Positions 10,493-22,223 of a stretch of DNA of 64,000 nucleotides are shown one piece after another. Location of the stretch: assembly GCA_001600495.1 (NCBI GenBank), contig BCKE01000050.1, positions 83,177 through 147,176 on the forward strand. Reading direction: 5' to 3'. Positions within the stretch are counted from its first letter, which is position 1. Each line of letters begins with the position of its first letter. The notes beneath the pieces are model-generated. The model did not search any database. It was not told the DNA's origin and saw only the letters and a program-made list of their open reading frames with translations. The position numbers and the translations under genes are program-made. This DNA comes from Pilasporangium apinafurcum. Taxonomy: Eukaryota; Oomycota; Peronosporomycetes; Pythiales; Pythiaceae.

Positions 10493-11031
10493 CATCCATT
10501 TACCGCTTCAAACACTTGATAATCACATGTGCAAGTATTAGTCGTTTGTGGTGTTGCGCATATCCTCTATCTGTGCTTTATGATCGTGTGCTGTTGCTTT
10601 TCCATACATCCATGAGATGAAAGTTCGATGTTATGAGGAGTGATTATAGTTTCCAAGGCCAAAGATTACTGAGGGCAAAGGTCGGAATAACCAATCGAAG
10701 AGCATTATTGTTTTTTCATGAGGGGACACTGGTTATTGTTCGCGAAATCCAAAGCCGATACAAAATGCAAAATGAGTGGTAACTCAAATTTAACGATCCT
10801 TGAACAATATGGACAACGGTTAGTTAAATTTAATGATTTGTTGCGTCATATGTCGGTTACGTGGCTGGACGTTTGCAGACAGAATGATGGGGATATAACC
10901 TCATCATTCCACAAGTGGCTACAAAACCACCATGTGGATACACAATATATTGTCTCGTAATTCAATTACAATAATTAATGTGAAATTAGGCTGACAATCG
11001 ATTTTTAACTTAAAGATTCCAAGTACTTTGT
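10493..11031. other. intergenic, nothing recognised
   Basis: An 80-codon frame at 10718-10960(+) has no family signal and no visible start context. No RNA or repeat signal is seen. The stretch lies between the pseudogene and the 3' end of the next minus-strand gene. Confidence 0.45.
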
Positions 11032-13875
11032 TTAAACCTGCCGTTGCCGGATGTACTGCCACGTGAATGACCCCACCGATGACCAATTCTCCACGGTTCG
11101 TATTCGTTCACTGGGTGTCCACAGTTCTAATCGCATGGTTGATCCTAAATGATTACCGATGTCAAGAATGGACCAAGTCACCAAGCCTCGCTGCATCTCC
11201 ACTGTAGCCAGTAAATGATCGCTTGGCTCAATTAGTTGTAGAGTAATTAATACCCGCCAAGCAATGAGAGGACGAGGGTTCTCCCTGCTGTCACTCACCA
11301 GCGGCCACCAGTACAACTCGATGCAAATCTGGTTAGTTGTACTAGTCAGATGGGCGATGTAGTCGCCTCCAAACACATCAATACCTACCAGACTTGCTAA
11401 TCCATTAGCAAATACCCGTGTGATACGTGGCTTCCGGTCACACACAATCTCCATCCAATTACTTTCTTCTGGGAACACGGAGTTGTAGGACCGGATCTAC
11501 GTTGTAAACGTTTCGTTAGACATTGAAGTAAACTCTTGGGATACTGTACATATTCATCGCACGTACATAGAGCTTATCTTGTTCTACGACGAAGAGGCGA
11601 ATGCGCAAGATAGAGGCCAAGCACAAAAATGCTATCCACATCGATAGTGAATAGACTGGCTCATCTCCTGTTCGCACTGCCTGCGCACTCGTTGGTTGTA
11701 GAACCCATTCGTCGTTGAACGGCGAGCGCGTGATTTCTCGGTTATTGTCATGCAACTTCCATGGGGATACCTTTGTTGGACGCTCTTCCCTCTAACATAC
11801 AATTAAAACATTTCGAGTGCCGTTACAGCAAGCCTTGGCGTACATCTAAGCTCATTCAAGCATCACTTACGATAAAAGTCTCGCGCATCTGCGCAATAAA
11901 ACTCTTCCAGGCTAGCGAAGAGATGTTGCATTGCAAAATATCTCGTAACTCGCCTCGCATATGGTGAAAGTGCGGCTCGCTATATATTGCCGCGACGATT
12001 GCATCGCTCAAATCACGCAGCGTCATACTAGAGACTGGTCTAGCCGCATTCGGGCTGTCATCATTGACTGCACGCAGTTCAATGCCGTGATATTCCGCCA
12101 GAAATCCTTGGATGCAGTCGACGCACGTGGTAATCCAGTGCAGAAACGCATGTCGCATCTGTTGTTTTTTGAGTACTACTGACTGGTGTGCTGCAAAGAA
12201 TTCTTTTGTCAGCGTCAGATTCCTCGTTGTCCACGTCCACACACATAGTCGACTCAACAACAGCAGCAACGGTTCCTGACGTTCTAATATGGGAAAAGCC
12301 CCTGCCGCTGGCGCCATAAGATGGTCGCTCGGTCGAAAGACTTGCAGTAAGTTCGCTGCCATCGACAGCTCACCCATCGGTGGATACTCCTGCGATAGGA
12401 AAAAGAATCTCCACTGGTCCTGTAGAAATTCTTCTATATAGTTTTGTATCGAATTTGAGCATTGGAGCACCTCTCCCATCGAAACACGTGTAACAAACAA
12501 GTGTATCACCGAAAGATCCTTAAGATGTGCCAAGATAGATTCATGTTGTCGCTCCCACACCCACTGCTCCTCCAACGATACACTAACCACTTTTTGGTCA
12601 TGCATCGGCCAGTCACAACATCTACAAACACCATGGTTTGGGATTTGTTGGTTGTATTCAGCTGGAGAAGCCACCAGCTGTGCATTTCGTCCGGCATGTT
12701 CTAGCGTCTCATCTAATATGCCGGGTTCAAGGGAGATAGCCTGCTCACTACCACTGAAAGTTTCAGCTTCTCTATCTCTTCGCTCCTGGGTTGTAATGTC
12801 GCTATTGGCTGCTGGTCCTCCTAATGGGAACACTGACGCGACTCGCTGGAGTGGTTGATTGCGCATATGTGGTGGCTTCTGGAATTCCTGGAATGCCTGT
12901 GTGATCTGCTGCTGTACCATCTGCACCAGCGACGAGTCTGTGCGCGGGTATGACGTGATCACATCGGCTGACCCTGGCTCGAGAGCAGCACGTCGGTAAG
13001 AGACCACAGTAAACGATGGTGAACTCACAATATCAACGAGCTGCAATTGGTCACCATTCCTGTTGGACCCTCGCTTTCCTTTCCAAGAAGAACCGATGTG
13101 AGTAGGTCGATATAGAATGTAGGCCCTTAGCACATGACGCGTCAATCGCTGAGCCTTGTTAGCGCCGCTCTCCCAGTGGTAATACCATTTCGAAAATGAA
13201 TCGCCATTTAAGGTAAACAGAATGCTTCGCGACTGGTTGGTGGTACCACTAGTCGGCAGATTATCTAATCCATGTTGTTGTTTGACTCCCTTGATCCAGT
13301 CGGCTAGTGGATTTGTCTCACTTTGGCACATATTTTGCAAATGCTGGAGCGAATATTGCTCGCCAAGCTGGAAATCACTGATAGATGTGCTACTCCGAGC
13401 ATTTACATCACTTTCATGATCAGCATCACTACCCTCGAGTTTTTCGAAGCGAGCAAAGACATATAGATGATGGTCGAGGATTGGCTTGTCGTGGTTGTGG
13501 ATCGTCACCACAAGATCCAACGACGATCCACAATAGCTGCGCTCCACGTGGTGTGGACAGCAATGAGGGAAACATCTAGTAAGATGAGAGAAAGAAAGAG
13601 GAAACAACGTCACAAGATATACTCAAAAGTACCAAACATCTCACAACACAGGTGTGCTCAACCTGAGAATCTGGTCAACCAAGGAGGTAATACAAAAGCA
13701 TTCCATAGGACCATAGGAGAGATTAGTGCAAGCCAGCACATGCATACACAGTGTTGGCTGCGTTGAAAGGAAGGATCCAGTAGTGCATTTCATACCTTGG
13801 TGCCTCGATTGCGATTGCTCCTATATCCATATCACAAAAAAGTTCGTCACAAGAGGTATAGGGCACGGAATGCAT
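11032..13875 (-). CDS. unknown protein, four exons
   Basis: Reconstructed from four exons that join in phase: 13875-13796, 13575-11871, 11791-11567 and 11496-11032, total 2475 nt, 824 residues. Introns are GTATGA..CTAG (13795-13576), GTAAGTG..TTAG (11870-11792) and GTACGTG..CGTAG (11566-11497); the last carries a CTAAC branch-like site. The first exon, starting MHSVPYTSCDEL, is less certain than the rest. The protein has a Cys/His patch (CRCCDWPMH) near the middle and a hydrophobic stretch in exon 3 (MWIAFLCLASILRI) that could be one membrane helix; otherwise it looks globular. I do not recognise the family and no function is proposed. Confidence 0.7.
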
Positions 13876-15262
13876 GAACCCATTCGTTCTCCTTCTCTCT
13901 CTCTCACCGCTTGTACTCCTTCTCAAAGAGGTGATCGTGTTGGCAATGGATGCGCATAAACTCTCCCAAACAAGAAAGAATCGGAGTTTTACGTGCTAGA
14001 GCGTCTCGTTCCTCCATCCGTCGTTCTCTTTTCTTCAGTTTCTTCTCCAGCTTTGCTGGTGAGTAGTCGATTCGATGGTTGACTTGAACTTTGCTACTAA
14101 CGGGTACGTGCGTGAATTATGTGATGGTTCAGACGTTTTAAATACAAGTTCACTCGCTCTACCTTTTGCGACACTCCTCGATCCTCGCTCTACTCTTTTC
14201 CCCCCTATTTTCCCTACTTCCCCAAGTCACAGTAATACGCTTCGTGTGATCCACCTTTCTTCTCTATTTCTATTTGCTCTTTTTCTACAGGAGAACGTTT
14301 CGAGAGGAAGCTTTCGGGGACGGGCGGCTGCCGTTGGACCATGCACAGTTTAAATTACCCACGACCCACTTTGATCAGATTTCCGATTGGTTCCTCCTGT
14401 TCGTCAGATATTTTACTGTAGAGCAGCCATGCGATTGACGTACCCATTTATCAGACATAAAAATAAATAGCAAGGCAAAAAGCGAATATTCATCCACTAA
14501 TCCCTCTCCCTCAGCTCGTTTCGCTGGTTCAAACAAATAAAAATAAAAAAAAAAACAGACAAAAAAAACTTCCGTTGGGGCCAGTCGCTCTACTATGGAA
14601 CTTATTACTCTACTGGGCTCAATGGCCAATTTTTTTACTTGATTTCTGTAAAATGGGTGGTGATGATTTTGGGGATTTCACTCACCCCCCCCCGTCCCCC
14701 TTTCGCTCTCTTTAGCGTCGGATCCCACAGACCTACACAACCCGTCCCCCTCGACTGCTCTACTTTCTGGTCGGACCGTCCGATAATGATAGTACGCGCA
14801 TGAGTACTGAGAGCGCTCCACCATAAATTGGTCAACAACTCACATATCAAAAACTTTTGCCATCTATGGACATGCTGAAGTAACCAACTATACATGGATG
14901 TATGTGCATAACGTAAGTGACTCAACTAGTTAACGAAATCGCTTGTGGGACTGGTGTGCTTTTTTTCTCATAACTCCTGCACCCAAGTGAACTTCCTGTC
15001 TCCATGTGCTTTCTTGCAGCTGGATGATTGGTCGAGAGAATTGAAAATCTCATTGATTATGATTGAAATATCATTTCAGGCACTCCGACATCGCTGAAGA
15101 CTCGGACCACCAACTCAAAGGCAATAACGCAGATAGTAGAGAGACCGAAGCATCCAAAACTTGCTGTTATGTCGATCGTGGTGGTACTCAGATTCAATCG
15201 TTTCTAGCCGCTGAGAATTGAATGTACCACCATCAGTGAGCACACATGGACTCCAGGTAATA
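13876..15262. other. gene-poor region with pyrimidine tracts
   Basis: No convincing gene. A 92-codon ATG frame at 14075-14353(+) overlaps a possible intron (GTGAGT near 14061 to a TTTCTACAG near 14290), so the segment could be the 5' part of a spliced transcript, but no exon continues it. A poly-C run of nine (about 14685-14693) and A- and T-rich tracts (14530-14570) stand out as low complexity. Confidence 0.4.
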
Positions 15263-16512
15263 TCATATCTCTACGGATGACGAATTGGCTCTTAAAAGTT
15301 GAAGGTCCACATTTCTAAAGGATGGTCTCCATGAATAAGGGAACGGCAATTCTGTGGTTGTCCTGCTGTCGCACTTACTATTTATCGTATGCTTCTGCAT
15401 GATGTTGACACTTGTTATTCCCGAATAGAGAAACAGCAAAATTGTTTGGCGAAGAAAAAACCATAGACGGAGGACGACAACTAAGTCCAATGTCCAAGCC
15501 TAAACGTCAGTCTTCTCGTTGGAACCAGTTGTAAAGTATAATCGAAAACAAGACGCCGGTTGTGATTTTGACAAGCGTACCTCGTGAACGGGGAGCCTGT
15601 AAGTGGATAGTGAGATTCTGTCCACAAAGGAAGTGACCTTTGGACGACGATCTCGGTGTGACAGTGATCCGTCGCAGCCAATACCAAAGAAACTTGAAAA
15701 GAACTCCAAGGATAGGTGCGAATAACTTCCTAGTAATCCCAATTCGCGTGAGTGAATTCCCAAAATTCGTGGATGTTCCAGGTGACGCTTTTGTAGAATC
15801 GTAGCCACGTGAATTGTTCAATGGTGATCCGATCCAAACTGCAAGTTGCAAAGGGTGTCAATTGAATCGATTTACTTCGACTCCGTCGCCCAGTCGACTC
15901 TGCCTTGTTTACGACTTGATCACCAGCACATGCGCAACGAGAACAACACGTTGATACAGGAATTGGGATGCCAATCCATGCATCCTCGTCCATGCACGAC
16001 TTGTTGAAAAGCGGACAGTGTCCACCAAACCGCGACAGCTTGCTTGAGTTCTCCACAATTGAACTTGCGCACAATGCTGCATGTTGTGAGGTACGAATAC
16101 TACACGATGACTTGTAATTGTGTATGCGTTTCTTCGTCTGATATATCACGTATGTGATGAAAAAATGTAGGGGAATGACATATGGATGACTAGAGTAAAA
16201 AAATAGTAACGGACGTACCCTCGACTTACTTTTTTGGGGCCGAAATGCATCAAACATTTCACACTGGATAAACGAAGCGGCCGTTATAATTAATGCTGCT
16301 TGGACCAGTTCCTTACCTTTTCCTTCTGTTTTGTCATAAAGGCTGGGTCTTTGTCGCCTTCCTCCTTGCTTTTCACGAACACGTATCAAATCCGACCGCT
16401 TGGTGTTCGTGCTTCCGAAGTTTTGATGTGCAAGCGATACAATCGTCTGCGGCTCGAACAAGAACACGCATACAGATCGAATACGACGATAATGAAGACA
16501 CCAAATACACAT
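15263..16512 (-). pseudogene. possible broken Cys-rich/membrane protein gene
   Basis: The minus strand carries a 260-codon open run (16512-15730) whose last 110 residues look protein-like: a Cys-rich patch (GGHCPLFNKSCMDED, STCCSRCACAGD) then a basic segment. Overlapping frames downstream hold hydrophobic runs (APILGVLFKFLWYWL; WFFLRQTILLFLYSGI) separated by an in-frame TAG near 15502. A good donor, GTAAGTCG, lies near 16226, but joining it to the nearest acceptor gives a stop. This may be a decayed or heavily spliced gene, or coincidence; I favour decay but only weakly. Confidence 0.25.
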
Positions 16513-17952
16513 CTTCCGGGGCTACTAGTGCTGTATACTGAAGAGCTGAAGCCGTACACAAAAGTATTGTCAAGTCGCAGTTAAATCCTGGGGAAATCCA
16601 TCATAATGGGCTGCGATCGAGACGTATTATCAACAACTTTGTCTTCGTACTATATGCTTGAGGAGCTTGGCTCTTATCGAACCTTCAGCTGTAGATAAGA
16701 GACAAATGCTTTCGCAAACAAGTCTCGTCGATGCATTTCCCTCTTGTAATTTATCATTTTCTCAGTCATGAAGAGATGCATGATCAACCCCAACAGATCT
16801 GCTTGGCTTTCCTTTCTTTCTAGCAGGGATAGCGCTGGGTGAGTTGCAACAGCTCCTGATATAGCTATTCAACCAACTAAAAGCAAGAGCATTCGACGAA
16901 TTGCTCATCTCATTCAGTACTTGGATAATTGAAAGGGTGATGAAGAGAGGCAGAAAGGGGAGGGCAAGAAACTAGCCCATGCCTCTCAGCCTCCATTCAC
17001 ACGGATTCATCAATCGCCACAAATTCAGTTGCAACAAACTCGATCAAGTAATCACAAGATGACGTCTTCGTCATCTTTGCTCTGCGAACCCATTGCTGCT
17101 CCACAAAGTGCATAAAAAGTAGCCACACCCGATTTTGATCATCAAAGTATTTTTTTGGTCGTCATCATTCAAACCTCGACGAAGACCTCGATTAAAACTG
17201 CCTTACTTACCTCGCGAAGATAGCAAAATAAACTGAACGCGTTGCTTGGATGTTTAGTTGTCTGAGACACTGTGAATTGGCGAGCGAGGGGGACTTCATG
17301 CTTACACGCTGCTGACTAAACAGATCAGAAAGTGTGAGTCGGCGGATTGGTCAATCAATGATCAAGAATGGGAGGGTCACAATGTCGGACATAAAATTGA
17401 CATTGATGTCCTCAAGCTACACTAATTACGATTTTACAAGCAAAGTTTGGCAATTAATGCTTTCTATTCGTACGAGTCTCAATGGCGATGTGCATGCATC
17501 TCTCACTGATCATGAGCTTTTTTTGTAGTGATACCATGAAAGGGGATGACGACTGCGATAATCGACTCGCACGATTGGATTGTGTAGTTTGGCTAAGCTA
17601 TTTGACGAACATGAACTAGGATTGGATGTCACACTAATTACAGTTTAACACATTGATTTGACATGTATTCATATTTCTTTGTGGAATTCCTATGTGCCTC
17701 ATTCGATTCTGGTTTGTGCATGTTTGCCACCGCTTTGGTAAACTAGATGGGAACTGACGGCTTACACATCGTGTGACCATATTCATATTAAAATATTGAT
17801 CCAGTCTAACGGCTTGGGATTTGTTTAAAGAGATCAAAGTGAAGAGGGTAAGACGATAAAGGATGAAAGAGACAGATGGAATTGTTTATGATCATTTGTT
17901 ACTAATTGCACGACAATAGATTAGACAGTCTGGAAAGTGTCAAATCTCCGTC
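16513..17952. other. intergenic, nothing recognised
   Basis: 1.4 kb with only scattered frames under 70 codons, none with a domain. No tRNA-like T-loop, repeat or inverted terminal structure was found by eye. Confidence 0.45.
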
Positions 17953-19312
17953 TTAGGAGAAAAACCAGGACAGTACTTCGCCTGCTTGCTCTACAAGGAA
18001 ATCCTTCGCGACATCCTTCGCCGCATCCATCGCGACTTGACCCGCGAATGCCATAATTGCTTGTCCACTACTCTGTCGCTGAGGACCTTGATTGCTATTG
18101 TTCTGTTGCTGTTGGAAACCTCCATAATTGTTGTTCTGCTGCTGTTGGAAGCCTCCATAGTTGTTATTCAGCTTCGAGGCTGAGTACTGAGGCGCAAATT
18201 TGGGCAACTGATAGCGGCCATATTGGTGAGGCACACCAAGCTACAAGAACCCAAGTAAGCACAACCATAGAAGGCGATAGAAAATGAGCCACCCTTATTT
18301 TACCAGTAATATGGGAACTGCACTGTGGTTTACTTACCTGCGCATATTTCTGGAGTCTACCGCCAATGAACGGCTCATAGAGCGCCCATAACCCAGGGTC
18401 ACCAATCGTTAACACCCACATGTCAGCATGCGAATGACGATAGTAGAGCCCCGCAAATCGCAACGCGAACGGTTCCGCCATGCGGAAATTGGAGTGTCCG
18501 TGACGACATCTGCCGGCGTTCCAACAATCGATACAGACGTCGTAATCTTCAATACACTCCAAACACGATAGGATCTGGTCTTGCCCGACGAATTTTAGCG
18601 AACTGCACTCATCACACTGGCGAACCATGTGCTGACCTGTGATGAGATAGAGCAGCTCTTTCTTGGAGATGCAGCCGTCGTTGTTGATATCAAAACTCAG
18701 TAAGAAATCAATGTAGCTATCAGCACACCCTTGCTGCCGCTGGTACCAGCGGAATTCAGCGTACGAGATCGCGCCATCGTTTCGGCCATGGATTTCCTGG
18801 AACAAATTATTGATTTGTGTGCGCAAAAACACACCAACACCTTTCGGCAACTCGTCCTCGCCGTTGGGTGACATGATGTTATAGATGTCCGATGCTGAGA
18901 TGAACCGGTGGTGTGGCATGTGGAAATTCGCACTTTGATTGTAGCATTGCCAGCAAAGGATATAGCCATCCTTCATGCATTCCGGACTCGTGCAGAGAAA
19001 CCCACGTTCGTTCTCACCGATTGGTGTAAAGCAGTTATCACAGTATCCTGATCCAAAATTCAGGTATCGTACAAGCTGCAAGAACTCACGTGCATCAATC
19101 ACGCCGCTTTTATCGGCATCGTACTTATTAAACACTTCCTGCACGACCGTGATTGGGTAGTCGGTCAGAAGTTGGCCAATGTCTTGCCGATGGATGCCGC
19201 CAGCGCGTGCAAATTGCTGGTAAAGATTGGCGGCAATGTCAACAAGCAACCGCTCCTCGTAGACGCGCACAAAATCGCGGAGAATGTCTTCCAGCGTGCG
19301 GTTGTTCAGCAT
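17953..19312 (-). CDS. EF-hand protein with ZZ-like zinc clusters and a Gln-rich tail
   Basis: Two exons, 19312-18338 and 18240-17953, joined in phase 0 across a GTAAGTAA..TTGTAG intron; 420 residues. The open frame runs upstream to a GTG at 19429, but the first ATG gives MLNNRTLEDI with context ACAACCATG. EF-hands: YDADKSGVIDAREF and FDINNDGCISKKEL, both with good calcium-ligand spacing. Two Cys/His clusters alternate with them (YCDNCFTP..CTSPEC..LCWQCYN and QCDECSS..CLECIEDYDVCIDCWNAGRCRHGH), the second resembling a ZZ finger. The C-terminus has a tandem NNNYGGFQQQQ repeat and an Ala-rich helix. Probably a calcium-responsive adaptor that binds a protein partner; the exact partner is unknown. 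Confidence 0.82.
18101..18166. repeat. two tandem 33-bp units inside the coding sequence
   Basis: Units at 18101-18133 and 18134-18166 differ at a few bases and encode NNNYGGFQQQQ twice on the minus strand. The unit length is a multiple of three, so copy-number change would keep the frame. The repeat lies in the low-complexity linker before the C-terminal Ala-rich helix. Confidence 0.85.
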
Positions 19313-20166
19313 GGTTGTGCCGTTAGAATGTGGAGGGGGCGCTTGGGTGACTACTCCGTGTCTTTGTGTCGATATGCCTTGTGCATTTGCTGGCTGGATG
19401 GAAAATGGGTTAAGCTCTTGGGAAATCACAGATGAGGCGAAGTACCCAATGGAAAAAGATGGTAACCTATACCAATGTAGATTTATACAAAAGATACAAT
19501 ATCGAATTTAAAACTACAATTACTAAACTAACGTAAACTTACACAGATCATAGATTATTTGAAAAAGTTGCAAAACAAAAAAGCCTAACCCTCGAAAAGT
19601 ACAGAATGTTGCCATAACAACAGCAGTATTCATTCGAGAAGAAAAGGAATGATGAGTGGATTTCTTTCTCTTCATTAACAATAATGGCGTTGTTGTATCT
19701 TTCTGGATGACGGGGAATACAACGTCACTGGGTGGTGCCAAAGGTACGCATGCAATACTGTTACCACTAACGGAACTTGGTGAAGGTTTCAAAGACTTCA
19801 ATATACATTTCGAGCACCTTATGACGATTCTTACCATTGATTGGCTGTATATTTGGTTATTATTAATTGTGGACCAATCAAATTTACTCTTTATTATTAC
19901 CCTAATGCCATTTTATCCACTGATGTTATTATTGGCTCGGGAATGACGATACAACAAGGTTCACTGTACTGTAGCAGACCATATTAATCGAACGGCATTC
20001 TCATTACCATCATTCTCATCCGCAAGAATGTATTTGATTAGCGAGCTGTTCTGCATTCACTCATGACTTGGCGGAGTTTGCTGATCGGTAGGCAGCCATT
20101 TCCGCACTTCATTTGCACGTGAAACCATCGTTCCCAGGTTGTTTCCCATTGACAAAGACGATTCAC
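19313..20166. other. intergenic, divergent 5' regions
   Basis: This lies between the EF-hand gene (-) and the GIN-domain gene (+). If the EF-hand protein has an additional upstream exon, it would lie here: the frame stays open to 19429 without an ATG. Short frames at 19523-19837(-) and 19656-19946(+) show no domain. Confidence 0.45.
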
Positions 20167-21561
20167 ATGCAGTTATCACTACTTATACAAGCGCTGGTAT
20201 GCACCTGGGTACTGTTCTTCTTCTCAGCGAACGCAGTTTTCGAAATCACAAGTGACGCCACAGTCTCCATTGACGACGTTGAGCTTAAAAACAAGCACAT
20301 CCTGGTGCAGAAGACTTGGTCAATCCTGCAACGTCAAGACTCGCTTTTCCAATTCAACGAAGAAGCACTCCAGGAACTCGAAATCTCAGTCCCAGGGCGT
20401 GTGTTCATTTCGTCGTCGTGGAGTTCATATGATGAACCGTTTGCAACTGTAAAGTTTTCGGGCAGTGCTCCGGAAGTTCTCGAAGATTTTGATGTTGTTT
20501 CTGAGGAAACGGGTAAGCTCTCGATTCGGATGAAACCAGTATCGCTGTCTCAATGGCTGGAAGGATATTTGCTCGTGGAAATCACGCTCAGTCACTCGCG
20601 GCAATTGCAGAAACTGACGAGCAAAGGTTCAGGTGATATCGTCGTGCAGGAACAAGTTCTGTTCGCCAACACGCCACGGTTGTCGTGGCTTGGACAATCT
20701 CTCTCTCCATCTTCACAAGGAAAAACTTGTATTAATGTCAGTGGTAGTGGAACTGTCTACATCGACGAATCGGAATCACTGGATGTGAAAACGCTGGCGT
20801 TGAGCGTGTCAGGCAGTGGCAATGTTCAGGTTGTCGCTCCGCAGGTGCAAGTAGATGAAATAGACGTTCGCGTGAGTGGAAGTGGCAGTGTCTCCATGCT
20901 TGTAGACTCTTCCATCCGCGTATCTTCTTCTGCGAATATTGATACGACTGGTTCGGGAGATGTGTGTGTGCATACTGAAGAATTCACCGCCAACTCTATT
21001 GATGCTTTCACTGCTGGAAGTGGTGATATCTCTATTGCTGCCTCCCAAGGCTCCTGCAAGAAAGAAGGCATTGTTTTACTCGGCTCCGCTGATATTCTGC
21101 TTGGCTCGCTGATGTGTGAAGAGGTGACCGCCAATCTCGCCGGTAGCGGTGAAGTGCTTGTGCAAGCTACGCGCTTCATCACAGGCGGCTGTCTGGGCAG
21201 CGGTGACATTAAATACGTAGGCTCACCACCAGATAAAATCGCACCAAAAACCAAAATCGCCTTCTTCCACAACAACAAAGACAACAAGCCCCCGAAACCG
21301 CTCGCAAAAGCAGCGAAAGCTAACAAAGTGCGCACATGCCGACGTCGGCCGCTCCCGAACCGGGAACCTGTGCACATCACGCTCAACATTTCACCGTTCG
21401 GATTGCCTATGAGGCGCAAGATGATGGTCCCATTGGTAGTGGTAGCAGTGCTTGCAGCATGGTTTGTGTATCGAGAAAACAAGAAACGCCAAAGTCACCA
21501 TCAGCGGTATCAACGTGAGCTAGAACCCCTCCAATCCACGCAGAGACAGGTATACATTTAG
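20167..21561 (+). CDS. surface protein with GIN-type (DUF2807) beta-helix domain
   Basis: 464 residues from the ATG at 20167; the frame extends to a TTG at 20113, but this ATG opens a clear signal peptide (MQLSLLIQALVCTWVLFFFSANA). Residues of about 180-375 repeat short strands punctuated by VSGSG, TGSGD, AGSGD and LGSGD turns, the signature of the 'putative auto-transporter adhesin, head GIN' family (DUF2807), common in Bacteroidota. A Lys-rich linker precedes one membrane helix (MMVPLVVVAVLAAWFVY) and a short basic cytosolic tail. Likely a plasma-membrane or wall-facing protein; the ligand is unknown. A paralogue lies at 50835-52673. Confidence 0.88.
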   Translation: MQLSLLIQALVCTWVLFFFSANAVFEITSDATVSIDDVELKNKHILVQKTWSILQRQDSLFQFNEEALQELEISVPGRVFISSSWSSYDEPFATVKFSGSAPEVLEDFDVVSEETGKLSIRMKPVSLSQWLEGYLLVEITLSHSRQLQKLTSKGSGDIVVQEQVLFANTPRLSWLGQSLSPSSQGKTCINVSGSGTVYIDESESLDVKTLALSVSGSGNVQVVAPQVQVDEIDVRVSGSGSVSMLVDSSIRVSSSANIDTTGSGDVCVHTEEFTANSIDAFTAGSGDISIAASQGSCKKEGIVLLGSADILLGSLMCEEVTANLAGSGEVLVQATRFITGGCLGSGDIKYVGSPPDKIAPKTKIAFFHNNKDNKPPKPLAKAAKANKVRTCRRRPLPNREPVHITLNISPFGLPMRRKMMVPLVVVAVLAAWFVYRENKKRQSHHQRYQRELEPLQSTQRQVYI

Positions 21562-22223
21562 TCAAGAAAAGAAACAGATAGTTTTGATACTTTGAAGTCT
21601 AAAACTAGTGCAATATTGCATGGAGATCTATTTGGTAAGACAAGTCCTTCGACTATCTGCAAGGAAATGCTTGAAGTGAAGTTCAACGCTGGGATTAGAC
21701 TACAGTCGCTATTTATCGATGCATCGTTGGTTTTTAGTCACCAATTGGTAACAAACAACAGCACCAGGAGCTGTCTCTGATGAATGCATTCTGCTTGGCT
21801 GATGGCATTTGGGTGGATCGATGAGCCAGGCATGTTCCATAAACCTATATAATCGCATAAATCTTCCATATGTGACATCAAAATCCATTTTTCATACCCT
21901 ATTCTACTTACTAAATAGAATAAACTATTCTACAGACTACTTGAAGTAACCGGTCGCGCTGAACAATCGCCCATCTACCATCACGTAATCGACAGAAAAA
22001 AATGTGGAAGAGCCTGCGACAGACGAACGCATGGCCAAGTCGAATTCTCCACCGTCTCTTCGATACGGATGCCACTAACGACAGGGATCCGAACGCCTGA
22101 CGTATGCCAATGGCGCTCACAATGTTCTCCATTTACTGACTCATGATGGCGAACCCGTCGCCACATTGGACGCGATGATAGTCTATTTGATAGGTTTTCA
22201 TAACCGTCTGACATTGAAGTGAC
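21562..22223. other. intergenic, nothing recognised
   Basis: No frame shows a domain and no RNA or repeat structure is seen. It contains the 3' region of the GIN gene and the 5' region of the CAP-Gly gene, both on the plus strand. Confidence 0.45.

Noticed and set aside
14075-14353. 92-codon ATG frame
   Set aside because: Composition of a pyrimidine-rich non-coding tract; contains possible splice sites and no domain.
20826-21482. 218-codon minus frame over the GIN gene
   Set aside because: Antisense to a well supported gene; its repetitive composition mirrors the repeats of that gene.
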